Of a DNA stretch of 64,000 nucleotides, positions 34,098 through 45,337 are shown piece after piece; the stretch's first letter is position 1; each line of letters begins with the position of its first letter. A model generated the notes under the pieces. The model made no database searches. It was not told where the DNA came from and saw nothing but the letters and a program-made list of their open reading frames with translations. The DNA comes from Neoscytalidium dimidiatum (taxonomy: Eukaryota; Ascomycota; Dothideomycetes; Botryosphaeriales; Botryosphaeriaceae). The translations under genes were made by a program, and so were the position numbers. Location: assembly GCA_037367355.1 (NCBI GenBank), contig CM074699.1, forward strand, positions 1,178,001 through 1,242,000, in the 5' to 3' direction.

Positions 34098-35308
34098 ATG
34101 CCCAGCTCTCTCGAACAATTGAAGGCCACTGGCACCGTGAGTCCGCCCCGCCCCGCTGTCTACCCCGCGGTCGCCGGTCTGCCCGCCGCACCTCTCGCGA
34201 CCCAACCATTTCCGCGCAGAATCTGCATTGAACTACACTGACGCAATGCGATGTCCTCTAGACCGTTGTCTGCGACTCCGGTGACTTCGCCACCATCTCC
34301 AAGTACAACCCTCAGGATGCTACCACCAACCCCTCTCTGATCCTCGCCGCTTCCAAGAAGCCCGAGTACGCTAAGCTCATTGACGCCGCCGTCGAGTACG
34401 GCAAGTCCAAGGGCGGTAGCATCGAGGACCAGGTCGATGCCACCCTCGACAACCTCCTTGTCCAGTTCGGCAAGGAGATCCTGAAGCTCATCCCCGGCAA
34501 GGTTTCCACTGAGGTCGATGCCCGCTTCTCTTTCGACACTCAGGCCTCCGTCAACAAGGCCCTGCGCATCATTGACGTATGTTGCCTGCTTAGAAACTGC
34601 GATACTTCCATGTGCTGACCGTTCCGCAGCTGTACAAGGAGCAGGGTATCCCCAAGGAGCGTGTTCTGATCAAGATCGCGTCCACCTGGGAGGGTATCAA
34701 GGCCGCTGAGATCCTGCAGAGCAAGTACGGCATCAACACTAACCTTACTCTCATGTTCTCGCTGGTTCAGGCTATTGCTGCCGCTGAGGCCGGTGCCTTC
34801 CTCATCTCCCCCTTCGTCGGTCGTATCCTCGACTGGTACAAGGCTGCCACCAAGAAGGAATACACCGCCGCCGAGGACCCTGGCGTCAAGAGCGTCCAGT
34901 CCATCTTCAACTACTACAAGAAGTACGGCTACAAAACCATCGTCATGGGTGCTTCTTTCCGCAACGTCGGCGAGATCACTGAGCTCGCGGGCTGCGATTA
35001 CCTCACCATCTCTGTAAGTTTGCCCTGAAAATAAGACTGCTGAATGAGCTCTAGCTGACGAAACGCAGCCCAACCTTCTTGAGGAGCTCTACAACTCTCA
35101 GGAGCCCGTCCCCAAGAAGCTCGACGCCTCGAATGCCAGCAGCCTCAACATTGAGAAGAAGAGCTACATCAACGACGAGGCTACCTTCCGCTTCGACTTC
35201 AACGAGGAGCAGATGGCCGTCGAGAAGCTTCGCGAGGGTATCTCCAAGTTTGCCGCCGATGCGGTTACGCTCAAGAACATCCTTAAGGAGAAGATTGAGA
35301 AGTCGTAA
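34098..35308 (+). CDS. TAL1: Transaldolase
   Basis: Four exons (34098-34136, 34262-34576, 34630-35013, 35069-35308), all joined in phase 0, encode 325 residues, the normal length for eukaryotic transaldolase. The motif DATTNPSLI follows the first intron, and the Schiff-base lysine is Lys133 in [28 protein letters not shown] and [11 protein letters not shown] complete the alpha/beta barrel signature. The enzyme transfers a dihydroxyacetone unit from sedoheptulose 7-phosphate to glyceraldehyde 3-phosphate in the non-oxidative pentose phosphate pathway, in the cytosol. The coding sequence has the strong codon bias (C or T at third positions) of highly expressed fungal genes. It lies next to sod1 in the same orientation. 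Confidence 0.97.
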
Positions 35309-35772
35309 ATTGATCCGATATCGGGAGTGGGGCACCAGAATGCATTTTACGGATAATGGAAGTTGGGACAATTTTTGACATGTGATGCGGGCGTCGATGA
35401 TAAACCCTTAGTTGCACATGATTTTTCGCTTTAAAAAAACAAAATAGAAGACCTTTGATGCGATGACTGTGCAGGTCTGTAGCTTATGAGATGCGACGGG
35501 TCTGGCCCACCCCGGCCTTCGGCGCTGGCCAAACGCGGTTTTCGGTGCAGCCCAAAACGCGAGAGGTGGACCCAGCACGGAGGGCGGCGTGTGATTGGCT
35601 GGAAGCTGTCGGATTTAAGTAACTTGTTGATGACGAAAGCGAAGTGGGAGCTCCAAAGCCCCGCACAAGAAGGCCGCCGCAGAAGCTCAGTCTCTTCTTC
35701 CCCCTCTCCATCCATCAGCGAAAGCTCTCAATCTTCACATCAAACAACAAAGCAAGCATCCAAACCGTCAAA
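35309..35772. other. Spacer between transaldolase and sod1
   Basis: 464 bases holding the transaldolase 3' end and the sod1 promoter. The last 70 bases are C/T and A-rich leader. Nothing else seen. Confidence 0.6.
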
Positions 35773-36704
35773 ATGGTCAAGGCCGGTAAGTCCTGTAACT
35801 TTTATTGCGCCCTGCAGTACATTACACACGCTCTTGCCTGAAGTGGGGTAGCCGCTACTGCGAGATGAGGCTGTTTGAGCATGTTCTTCGACCGAACGGT
35901 GCTTGCCTCGCTCATCAAGGAGCCCAATTGGCCCGTCTGGCAGCATCCAGCAACACCTTGATGGACTCGGGTGCCCAAAATGGATGATTACCATACGGCT
36001 AGGGTCTCGCGGGGCTGGGATTCGATGGATTGACGGATTGACACCCGTCGGTCGCGCCGTTCCGTCCACCATGGTGTCCTTGGCAGTAACAGAGATGGCA
36101 GAGGCTGACACCAGTTTGTATCTAAACAGTCGCTGTCGTTCGTGGTGACTCTAACATCAAGGGCACCGTCACCTTCGAGCAGGAGTCCGAGTCCGCCCCC
36201 ACCACCATCTCATGGAACATCAGCGGCCACGATGCCAACGCTGAGCGTGGCATGCACATCCACGCCTTCGGTGACAACACCAACGGCTGCACCTCCGCTG
36301 GCCCTCACTGTAAGGACCCCTCGCCTAGCGCCGATACGCGAGCGGGAAGAGGCAGAACACTGACGGGAGCGTACAGTCAACCCCCACGGCAAGGGCCATG
36401 GTGCTCCCACCGACGAGGACCGCCACGTCGGTGACCTTGGCAACATCAAGACCGACGGTCAGGGCAATGCTGTCGGCTCGACCACCGACAAGCTGGTTAA
36501 GCTGATCGGTGCTGAGAGCATCATTGGCCGCACTGTCGTCGTCCACGCCGGCACCGACGACCTCGGCAAGGGTGGTAACGAGGAGTCCAAGAAGACCGGC
36601 AACGCTGGTCCCCGCCCCGCCTGCGGTATGCTTAGAGTTCTTTGGATTATGGGAGCTTACTGCTGACGACTTTGTGCACAGGTGTCATTGGCATCTCTGC
36701 TTAG
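35773..36704 (+). CDS. sod1: Cu/Zn superoxide dismutase
   Basis: Four exons (35773-35785, 36130-36309, 36377-36625, 36682-36704) encode 154 residues, exactly the usual size for cytosolic fungal Cu/Zn SOD. The first coding exon is only 13 nt and is followed by a 344-nt intron, long for this genome. The metal-site motifs are intact: [35 protein letters not shown] and the C-terminal [10 protein letters not shown] with the active-site arginine near GNAGPRPAC. The protein ends GVIGISA. It converts superoxide to oxygen and peroxide in the cytosol and mitochondrial intermembrane space, using Cu and Zn and an intrasubunit disulfide (the Cys of NGC and of RPAC). Codon bias indicates high expression. 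Confidence 0.97.
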
Positions 36705-37359
36705 ACAATTTTTTGTGGTAGCCAAGCTTCACAAGCTCCATCTAGCCACGGCTCTTTGGATGCTGCGGTATGCGCTTGATGACTAGTAGTAAATAGGCAG
36801 TAAAAATTGAGTTGTTGTACCAAAACGCTTTCGTTAGGGATGAAACAAGTGATTGTACTGATTCGATCGCAAGGGTAACCGTGGGCGGTCCTGGCATAAG
36901 TACAGATCTTTTGTTAAAGTTCCGCGCAATCGATGGGTTGCACTGTAACACTCGATGCGAGCTTCGCGGGCGGATGCAATGGCCCGCCTGGAGCTCCGAT
37001 GGGGCGGCAGGGCGGCGAGCGGCCGGCGGGCGCTCGCGTGCAGACCCTCGCCAGTGACGACGGGACGCCGAAAAGGCCAGATTCAACCCCACAGCTCCGT
37101 TCGCCGCAGCGACTCGTTCTCCGCAACACTCATCCTCCGCCCGCACCTTTACCTGCAGTGCACCCCTCAAAGTCGCCCCCTAACCCGCGCTCCTTTTTGA
37201 ATCTACTCTGCAATTGGCATTGGCGCCCGTCTGTTGTTCCTCGCCCGCACAGTTTCAGCTCAAGTAAGTGTCACGCCAACTTTCTCCAGGAGCTATAGCT
37301 CTCACGGTGGCGGAGCTAACATCAATTGTGCCTGCAGCTGCATCGTTCCGACCTCCAAC
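36705..37359. other. Spacer between sod1 and Tudor-SN gene
   Basis: 655 bases with the sod1 3' end and a GC-rich upstream region of the Tudor-SN gene. No gene or repeat seen. Confidence 0.6.
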
Positions 37360-40197
37360 ATGGCTCTCTACCAGGCTATGGTCAAGTCTGTCCTCTCCGG
37401 TGACACAGTCGTACTGCACAATGTCAACAATCCGAAGCAAGAGCGCGTTCTGAGTCTCGCATTCGTCTCCGCTCCAAGAATTAGGAGGGAGGGTGATGAG
37501 GTCAGTCACACCCTTTTTGAGGCTTGAGGTACTCCTGTTCGTGCTCTGGCGGCCAGAAGTCGATTGGGGTAGCATTCACTGCTGTTCTCCTCAATTGCTC
37601 GTGGGTCTCGAGGAAGAATCAAGCTCACGCCCATTTTTCCCACAGCCCTTCGCCTTCGAATCTCGCGAGTTCCTGCGCCGCATCCTGGTCGGCAAGGTCG
37701 TACAATTCAAGGTCCTGTACACCATCCCTACCACGAAGCGCGACTATGGCATCATCAGCCTACCCGGTGGCCTGACTCTGCCCGATGCCGCTGTGGCAGA
37801 GGGCTGGGTCAAGCTCCGCGACGACGCCGACCGCAAGAACGACTCTGATGCCTCGCAAGCGATAGTACAGAAGCTCGAGGTCCTCGAAGCGCGCGCCAAG
37901 GCCGATTCCAAGGGCGTCTGGTCGGACACCACCAGCCGCCTCGATACGTCCTACGATTTGTCTGATCCCCGGAGTTTCCTGGAAAGCAACAAGGGAAAGA
38001 AGCTGGACGGTAAGCTCAGAATGTAATATCCTTACGGCGAGGTGACTGACTCGGAATAGCCATTGTCGAGAAGGTCCTTAGCGGCGACCGCCTCATTGCC
38101 CGCCTTTTGCTATCACCAACGCAACACGTGCAGACCATGGTTCTGATCGCTGGTATCCGCGCACCCTCGACGAAGCGAGTAAACCCCTCCGACGGCAAGG
38201 AGCAACCCGCGGAACCTTTTGGCGACGAAGCGCAAACATTCATCGAGTCTCGCCTGCTACAGCGCACAATTAAGTTTACGCCTCTGGGCTTGAGCCCACA
38301 GAACCAAGTAGTCGGCAATGTTGAGCACCCCCAGCGTGGCAGTGTTGCACCGTTCTTGCTCGAGGCCGGTCTTGCTCGATGCATGGACCAACACACAACA
38401 CTCCTTGGTACTCAGATGTCAGCGCTGCGCCAGGCGGAAAGGGCCGCGAAGGAGAAGAGAGTTGGTGTCTTCCAGGGTCACGTTGCTCCTAAGCAGAGTT
38501 CCGCAGGAGAGACCGAGGCCGTTGTCAGCAGGGTCCAGAGTGCAGACACGCTCTACCTGCGCAATAAGGCTGGTGCTGAGAAGCGCGTCAACCTTAGCAG
38601 TGTAAGACAACCGAAGCCGTCTGACCCCAAGCAAGCACCCTGGCAAGCCGAGGCCAAGGAATTCCTGCGTAAGCGTTTGATTGGCAAGCACGTCAAGGTC
38701 AGGACCGACGGCAAGCGTCCTCCCTCGGATGGTTACGACGAGCGAGAGATGGCTACCGTTACGTTCAATGGCAAGAACGTTGCACTTCTATTGGTTGAGA
38801 ATGGTTTCGCCTCTGTGATCAGGCACCGCGCAGATGACTCGGACCGCAGCCCCATCTACGACGAACTGCTATTGGCCGAGCAAGAAGCCCAACAGGAAGG
38901 CCGCGGCATGTGGTCTGCGAAGGTCCCGGCAGCGAAGCAATACGTGGACTACTCCGAAAGTTTGGAGAAGGCGAAGAGGCAGCTCACACTTCTTTCGAGG
39001 CAAAGAAAAGTGCCGGCCATCGTGGACTTCGTCAAGTCCGGCTCGCGTTTCACCGTTCTGGTGCCTCGTGAGAATGCAAAGCTTACTTTCGTCCTTTCTG
39101 GCATCCGTGCACCCAGATCCGCAAGGAACCCGAACGAGAAGAGCGAGCCGTTCGGTCAGGAAGCTCATGACTTTGCCAACAGGCGATGCCTCCAGCGTGA
39201 TGTCGAAATCGATGTTGAAGATTGTGACAAGGTCGGTGGTTTCATTGGTACTCTCTATATCAACCGTGAGAGCTTCGCCAAGCTACTGGTCGAGGAGGGT
39301 CTTGCATCTGTCCACGCGTACTCCGCAGAGAAGTCTGGCAACGCCACTGAGCTTTTCGCCGCGGAGAAGAAGGCCAAGGAGGCCCGCAAGGGCTTATGGC
39401 AGAACTGGGACCCGTCTCAGGACGAGGACGACGAGGGAACCACCCTGGCCGAGGTCTCCAACGGCGCGAACGGCAACGGCGAGTCCGTCGAACGCCGCAA
39501 GGATTTCCGCGATGTCATGGTCACCCACGTCGATGAGGAGACCTGCCGTCTGAAGCTGCAGGAGGTCGGCGCCGGCACCACCGCGCTGACGGAACTCATG
39601 AACTCCTTCCGGAACTTCCACCTCAACAAGGCCAACGACAGGCCCATCGAATCGGTCAAGGCTGGCGACTTCGTCTCGGCAAAGTTCACCGAAGATGACG
39701 AGTGGTACCGTGCGAGGGTGCGCCGCAACGACCGCGAGGCCAAGAAGGTCGAGGTCGTCTACATTGACTACGGCAACCAGGAGCAGCTGCCGTACTCGCG
39801 CCTGCGCCCGCTCGACGCCAAGTTCAGCACGCAGACGCTGAAGCCGCAGGCCGTCGACGCGGTGCTCTCGTTCCTGCAGTTCCCGACGTCGGCGGACTAC
39901 CTGCGCGAGGCGGTCGACTTCATCGGTCAGGAGACGGCGGGCCGCCAGATGGTGGCGAACGTCGACCACATCCAGGACAACACGCTGTACGTCACGCTGT
40001 TCGATGTCGGCAGCCAGAACTCGACAGACACGATCAACGCGGAGATCGTGGCCGGCGGCTACGCGATGGTGCCGCGCAAGCTGAAGGCTTGGGAGCGCGC
40101 GGCAGGCGATGTGCTGAAGGTGCTGAAGGAGAAAGAAGAGGAAGCAAAGGCTGCGAGGAAGGGGATTTGGGAGTACGGTGATATTACTGAGGATTGA
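37360..40197 (+). CDS. SND1: Tudor staphylococcal nuclease (SND1/Tudor-SN) homologue
   Basis: Three exons (37360-37500, 37646-38009, 38060-40197) encode 880 residues, the family's usual size. Four staphylococcal-nuclease-like OB domains run in tandem from residue 1 to about 640, each with a recognisable start (VKSVLSGDTVVL, VEKVLSGDRLIA, VSRVQSADTLYL, IVDFVKSGSRFTV). The Tudor domain is near residue 700-760 (GDFVSAKFTEDDEWYRARV, VVYIDYGNQEQLPYSRLRP) and is embedded in a fifth, split nuclease domain that ends the protein. The family acts as a scaffold in RNA metabolism, in splicing, transcript stability, stress granules and degradation of edited or small RNAs. Intron 1 uses GTCAGT. The start ATG follows a CAACATG context and immediately begins the first domain. 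Confidence 0.96.
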
Positions 40198-41316
40198 ACG
40201 GCTTTCTTTACTTGTCTCCTTATATTGAGAGCAAGAAGGAGGGAGAAGAGAAGGAGCAATGTAATAATCGGGAAGAACGGGAATACATGAGAGGAGTATT
40301 CACGATGAGAGAAGATGAAAAGAAGAAAAGGTGGTTGTTTCTTTGTAGGAATTCGTGTTTTGTTTCGGTTCGATTACAGCTGGTATAACCCCCTTTCACC
40401 GGCTGTATTGTTCCAGGATGGTGATGATGGTTGCTTGGGGGCGGGGATATTCAGCGGTTGTTCTTGGGAGGGCAGGGGGAGGAGGGTGGCTGGGAATGTT
40501 ATTTGCATAGCATGGGGGGAATGCGAAAGGTTTTTTTTTTTTTTATCTCGTGGGTTGGTCGGTTGGCATGCGAAGTGTCAGAAATTGGGAATGACAAAAA
40601 ATATTTTTTTTTCTGCGTGTATGCTGCGAAGTGCTTGATAAATTCCTGTTAAGCTCGTCAATGACCTTGTGTTTCGAAGGAGTGGAAGTGAAGGAAGGGG
40701 AGGCAACTGTCAAACGTCGCTACTTGAATTATTACTTGACTACCCAGATTTCAGTATTTCACAATGGTACTGAAACTTGGTTAGTCTCTTTCCATTTTCA
40801 GAAGGAGCATTTTCCAACGTGAAGATGAGGTGGATAATTGCGTCCAAGATAGAAAATCTCCCGTGGGCACTCCACTCTTCTGATGGGTTCGGCTTGTTGC
40901 TTGCAGTCGCGTTGGATTACAGACGCATGATCGGGACCAACTGTCAAGGCCAGTCAAAGCATGCTGGGCAGGATTGACATCAGCAAAAGATGTTCGAATG
41001 CCATAGAGCACTGAGGAAATCTCCAGAACACCATCTTGCAAAGCGAATGAGCTGTGCATATGAATCAGGGCCACCCCGATAGCAGTTATAATACACATCC
41101 TAGTCAAGACCGCCTTCCCGGACCGGCTAGCGCGGGGCACAACTATGACGCCGGAGCCATGAATTTTCTGAGATCGCCGCCCGCACCTCCGCGCCGCCAC
41201 ATTTCGCAACACTCGCGCCTGGGCTCCAATTTCTCTCAAGACATTATTCATACTGCTCAGATATCACCCTTTATCGCCTCTAGACTGTACCGAAGTTTCA
41301 GTAAATTTCCACAATC
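40198..41316. other. Spacer between Tudor-SN and RIO1 genes
   Basis: 1.1 kb. T-rich tracts near 40531-40544 and 40602-40611 probably belong to the 3' end of the Tudor-SN gene; the right half is the RIO1 promoter. No gene seen. Confidence 0.6.
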
Positions 41317-43098
41317 ATGGCGTCGCAAGACGCCTCCCCGGCCGCCGCACTCGAGCCCACGCACACCTACGTACCGAACCAAGGCTACGAGCCCGAAGCA
41401 GCCGACGACGGCGGCGTTTCCCTGTCCACCGCACCGCAGCCCGACCGGCAACCCGCAGACGATGACTTCTCCGACAGCGAAGACTACGATGACATCTTCG
41501 CGGACGACGCCTCGGACGAGGAGGCCGACGACGACTTCGCGGCCGACGCGCTGGCCGCCTCCAACCCGAACGACTTCACCAAGACGTACAACCGGCAGCG
41601 CAAGCTGAACGACCCGAGCATCCCCGCCGCGTACAAGCCCAAGACGAACGCCCAGGGCGCCGCGCTCAAGCCGTCCGCCAACACGAAGGCCTCGATCGAC
41701 GACCAGATCCGCTCGCTGTCGGTGCACGCGAGCAAGATCAAGCTGGACGACCCGCGCTTCGGCGGCAAGGGCAGCAAAGATGATGGCGGCGGCGGCGGCG
41801 GCGGGAAGGACCGCGCGGACCGCGCGACCTCGGAGCAGGTGCTCGACCCGCGCACGCGCATGCTGCTGCTCCAGATGATCAACCGCGGCGTCGTGTCCGA
41901 GATCCACGGCTGCGTGTCGACGGGCAAGGAGGCCAACGTCTACCACGCGCTGGCGTTCGACGAGAACGAGCCGGACGCCCCGCCGCTGCACCGCGCGATC
42001 AAGGTGTACAAGACGAGCATCCTGGTGTTCAAGGACCGCGACAAGTACGTCGCCGGCGAGTACCGCTTCCGCGGCGGCTACAGCAAGAGCAACAACCGGG
42101 CCATGGTCAAGGTCTGGGCCGAGAAGGAGATGCGCAACCTCAAGCGCCTGCACGCCGCCGGCATCCCGTGCCCCGAGCCGCTGCACCTGCGCCTGCACGT
42201 CCTCGTCATGGGCTTCGTCGGCGACAGGAAGGGCTGGCCCGCGCCCCGCCTCCGCGACGTGCCCGCCGACCTCGGCGTCGCGGACGACAACGACGCCGAC
42301 GAGGTCGAGCGCAGGTGGCGCGACCTCTACCTCGAGCTGCTGTCCTACATGCGGATCATGTACCAGGTGTGCCGCCTCGTGCACGCCGACCTGAGCGAGT
42401 ACAACGTGCTGTACCACGAGGGGAAGCTGTGCGTCATCGACGTCAGCCAGAGCGTCGAGCACGACCACCCGCGCGCGCTGGAGTTCCTGCGCATGGATAT
42501 CAAGAACGTGGCGGACTTCTTCCGCGGCGCCCGCGGCGTCGATGTCTTGCCCGACCGCGTCGTCTTCGCCTTCATCACCGACCCGGAAGGGAGCACGGAG
42601 ATGGGGGGGATGTGGGAGAGGCTGGAGAAGCTGTACGAGAAGAGGAGGACGGAGGGCGATGGGGGCGAAGACGGGGCGATCAGGGATGATGAGGTCGACA
42701 ACGAGGTCTTCCGCAAGCAGTACATTCCGCAGACGCTCGAGCAGGTGTATGATGTCGAGCGTGATGCCGAGCTCGTCGGCGCGGGCAAGGGTGATAGTCT
42801 TGTCTACCAGAATCTGCTTGCCAAGAAAGGCGCTGCGGTGGATGCGGATGGCGAGCAGGAAACGGATGAGGAGGATGAGGAGAGTGAGGAGGGCAGTGGG
42901 TCAGAGGATGGGGAAGATGGGGAGAGGGAGTGGAAGGATAAAGGCCGTCCACGCGGCAGGCGATTCGAAGATAAGGAGGAGAAAAAGGCGCATAAACTGG
43001 CAGTCAAGGAGGAGAAGCGTGAGAAACGGAAGACGAAGATGCCCAAGCATGTCAAGAAGAGTTTGGTCAAGAATAGCGGAAGGGGAAACAAGAAATGA
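41317..43098 (+). CDS. RIO1: Serine/threonine protein kinase RIO1
   Basis: An intronless gene for 593 residues. An acidic N-terminal region (about residues 50-75) is followed by the RIO domain with the flexible ATP loop STGKEANVYHA (about 201-211), the catalytic loop HADLSEYN (about 356-363) and the metal-binding DVSQSVEHDHP (about 375), all diagnostic of the RIO1 subfamily. The C-terminal 130 residues are acidic, then strongly basic (KKAHKLAVKEEKREKRK), as in other RIO1 proteins, where this tail binds pre-40S particles. RIO1 is an atypical kinase/ATPase needed for final cytoplasmic 18S rRNA maturation and recycling of factors from pre-40S subunits. A poly-Gly run at about residues 157-163 is encoded by GGC repeats. 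A 403-codon frame on the opposite strand is only a GC-rich shadow. Confidence 0.97.
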   Translation: MASQDASPAAALEPTHTYVPNQGYEPEAADDGGVSLSTAPQPDRQPADDDFSDSEDYDDIFADDASDEEADDDFAADALAASNPNDFTKTYNRQRKLNDPSIPAAYKPKTNAQGAALKPSANTKASIDDQIRSLSVHASKIKLDDPRFGGKGSKDDGGGGGGGKDRADRATSEQVLDPRTRMLLLQMINRGVVSEIHGCVSTGKEANVYHALAFDENEPDAPPLHRAIKVYKTSILVFKDRDKYVAGEYRFRGGYSKSNNRAMVKVWAEKEMRNLKRLHAAGIPCPEPLHLRLHVLVMGFVGDRKGWPAPRLRDVPADLGVADDNDADEVERRWRDLYLELLSYMRIMYQVCRLVHADLSEYNVLYHEGKLCVIDVSQSVEHDHPRALEFLRMDIKNVADFFRGARGVDVLPDRVVFAFITDPEGSTEMGGMWERLEKLYEKRRTEGDGGEDGAIRDDEVDNEVFRKQYIPQTLEQVYDVERDAELVGAGKGDSLVYQNLLAKKGAAVDADGEQETDEEDEESEEGSGSEDGEDGEREWKDKGRPRGRRFEDKEEKKAHKLAVKEEKREKRKTKMPKHVKKSLVKNSGRGNKK

Positions 43099-43599
43099 TT
43101 AGAGGCGTTGGTCGATGACTACCCCTGTGGACTAGCACCTTGTCCTTTGTTTTTTTCTTGAAGAGGAGGTTCAAAGCTCCGTGGTTCGGTTGAAGCGGGG
43201 AATCTGGGTCAAAAGCATTGGGAGAGGCGTTCTGGAGGTTTCACGTTTGAACGAGGCATGAGGAAAAATCGTTATGCTTATCTTTGCATTCTGGATCTTG
43301 TGAGAGGGGGGTATATTACGCACATGCGTACATACAAAGCGTGCTCAGTCATTCAGTCTATCGTATCGACGTTTAAGAGGAATCAAGAAGTTGGTCAAAG
43401 GCGCCTTACCGAGTGTTCCTTCTAGCTTACCTTTCTGTGCAGAAGTGATTCGCCAAGTTTCGCCTCGACCGTTTCCATCCCAAAATATTCCATGCGCCCG
43501 TGATCTAATACCAGTCCGACCGATTTCGTCCGTGGATAACAAATAATTCAGTTCCGGAAGACGCGATGATGCTCTCCGGGCTATGTGATTAGCCAATGA
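43099..43599. other. Convergent spacer RIO1 - ATG17
   Basis: 500 bases containing the 3' ends of both convergent genes. Nothing else seen. Confidence 0.6.
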
Positions 43600-45337
43600 T
43601 TATGCCCGCCTCTTCTCCATACGACGGACCGCTGCCTGGACCACGTCGTCAGGAAGTGCCGGGATGCTGATGTCGCGAATGCGCCTCTCGATTTCCTCGA
43701 TATGTGTGTCTCGCTTTCCCTGCTGCTGCTGCTGCTGCTGCTGCTGCTCACCGGTCTCGGCGGTCGATGGCGCCAGATCGCGGTTGGATGAGACCACGAT
43801 CTCATACCGAGGAGGCGGGTCGACCAACCCTGGCCATATGTCCGAGGGTAAATGCTCGCCTTGCGTGATGTGGAAAGTGTTACGTGCCGCAAGGTCATCT
43901 ATGTGATCAGTCAGCTTGCAAGCTTCTTAATAGAAATGTCATTCCGAAGAGACTTTCAGCCCTCATAATGCAGATCTGCTTACCTTCGTACAGCCTCTCA
44001 ATTTTTCGCAAAGCCTCCCGAGCAATGACTTCCATCTTGATTCTTACCTGCCGTCTCCTGTCTACCTCGACAAGAAGTCCATCGTATGCATCTAAGAATC
44101 CATCGTAGAACTCTCGAAGTCCTTCCAGAGCAAGCATGCCCTCCTCAATCTTTGTCTTTTCCTCGCCCCACCGAGCTTGGAAAGTTCGACAGCCAGCGAG
44201 ATGGTCCGGAACTTCCTTGCCCACGTCCACCATGACACGAAAGGCTTGCAGATGTGCTGTGTATGATGCCTGGAGTGCCTCAATGTGACCGGCCATATCT
44301 GCGGCCAAACCTTCCATATCGGATACGCGGTCGCGAATTTCTGCAACCACATCATCCACCTCTGCAGCGTCATTCGCAAGCACGGCCAGCATGTCCGCGC
44401 GTTCGGCTTCAGTCATTGGTGGCGGAGGTGGGGCATCAGGTCTCAGGCTAGCAACGTCAAGATCAAGCTGGTCAAGATTGACGTGCAGATTCGGGTCTAG
44501 GTCGTGGGGCAGATCGTTCGAGCTCGGGAGTGGGGACTCGTCAGACGTGGCTCGTGTGGCTGCCTCATTGCCTCCTTCGGTATGCTTCAGAGCGGTGACG
44601 CAGAGATCGTAGTGTCGGACGAGAGACTGCAAAAGAGATGCAGTCTCGGTGGCATGAGCTTCGAGCTGACGAAAGGAGGATGGTAGCGGCGATGGAGACG
44701 GGTCGGGTGGCGGCGGGCAGGCGCCTAGAGCATCGTCAAGTCGGGCCAGAGATGCTTCGAACGCATGCATGGTTTCAGCCAGGGCGGAGTCTGCCTCGTT
44801 GGTGCGGTCGATGCAGGCTCGCAGGGAAGCTTCGAGATCGTCGACACTGGACGAGTCGATGAAGTCGAACAGGTACTTCTGAGGCGTTCCCAGGGGCTGG
44901 AGGTTGCTATGTATGGGCGTCTCTTTCAGCAACTGCAAAGTGTTGTGCAGATGCTGCGAGGACTCATCGAGGCTGGCAAGCAATTCCTAGGGTTGTTACC
45001 ACCAAAGCGTCCTCGATATGCTACATGGCGGGACGGTGCACACCTTGAACTCGTCACTCCCCTCATCGCCAACCAGGTCTACGCCGTAGCGCAGTGTCCT
45101 CAACGTCTTCGTCTGCTCGTCGAGGCCGCGGCTCAGGAAGGCAATCTTGCTGGTAAGCACAGCATCGACTTCCAGGAGCTGGCGAGCCTGGGTGACGACC
45201 TCGTTGGCGCGCCAGACATGGTGGATGGAGGCGAGGGAGCGCTTGGCGTTGACGAAGTGGGCAACTAGCTGCTCGAGGGAAGGTGGGCCGTTGTCCAGGC
45301 TGCCGGTGGACGCAGCTGGGGACTGCGGGGACGCCAT
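43600..45337 (-). CDS. ATG17: Autophagy scaffold protein ATG17
   Basis: Three exons on the minus strand (45337-45044, 44986-43984, 43898-43600) encode 531 residues. Intron borders are GTGTGC..CCTAG (phase 0) and GTAAGC..CATAG (phase 1). The protein is nearly all helical and coiled-coil-like, with the ATG17 N-terminal region (LEQLVAHFVNAKRSL, LASLDESSQHLHNTL) and a conserved C-terminal part (EFYDGFLDAYDGLLVEV, ARNTFHITQGEHLPSDIWP). ATG17 dimers form the curved scaffold of the Atg1 kinase complex that starts phagophore assembly under starvation. An internal Pro/Ser-rich loop (around residues 190-280) interrupts the coil. Near the C-terminus is a run of nine glutamines from a CAG tract. It is divergent from sconB. 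Confidence 0.92.
43723..43749 (-). repeat. CAG trinucleotide tract in ATG17 (polyglutamine)
   Basis: About nine perfect CAG units on the coding (minus) strand, giving nine consecutive glutamines at about residues 482-490. Such tracts are prone to length change. Confidence 0.9.

Noticed and set aside
41257..42468. 403-codon minus-strand frame opposite RIO1
   Set aside because: Shadow of the GC3-rich RIO1 kinase domain; no domain of its own.
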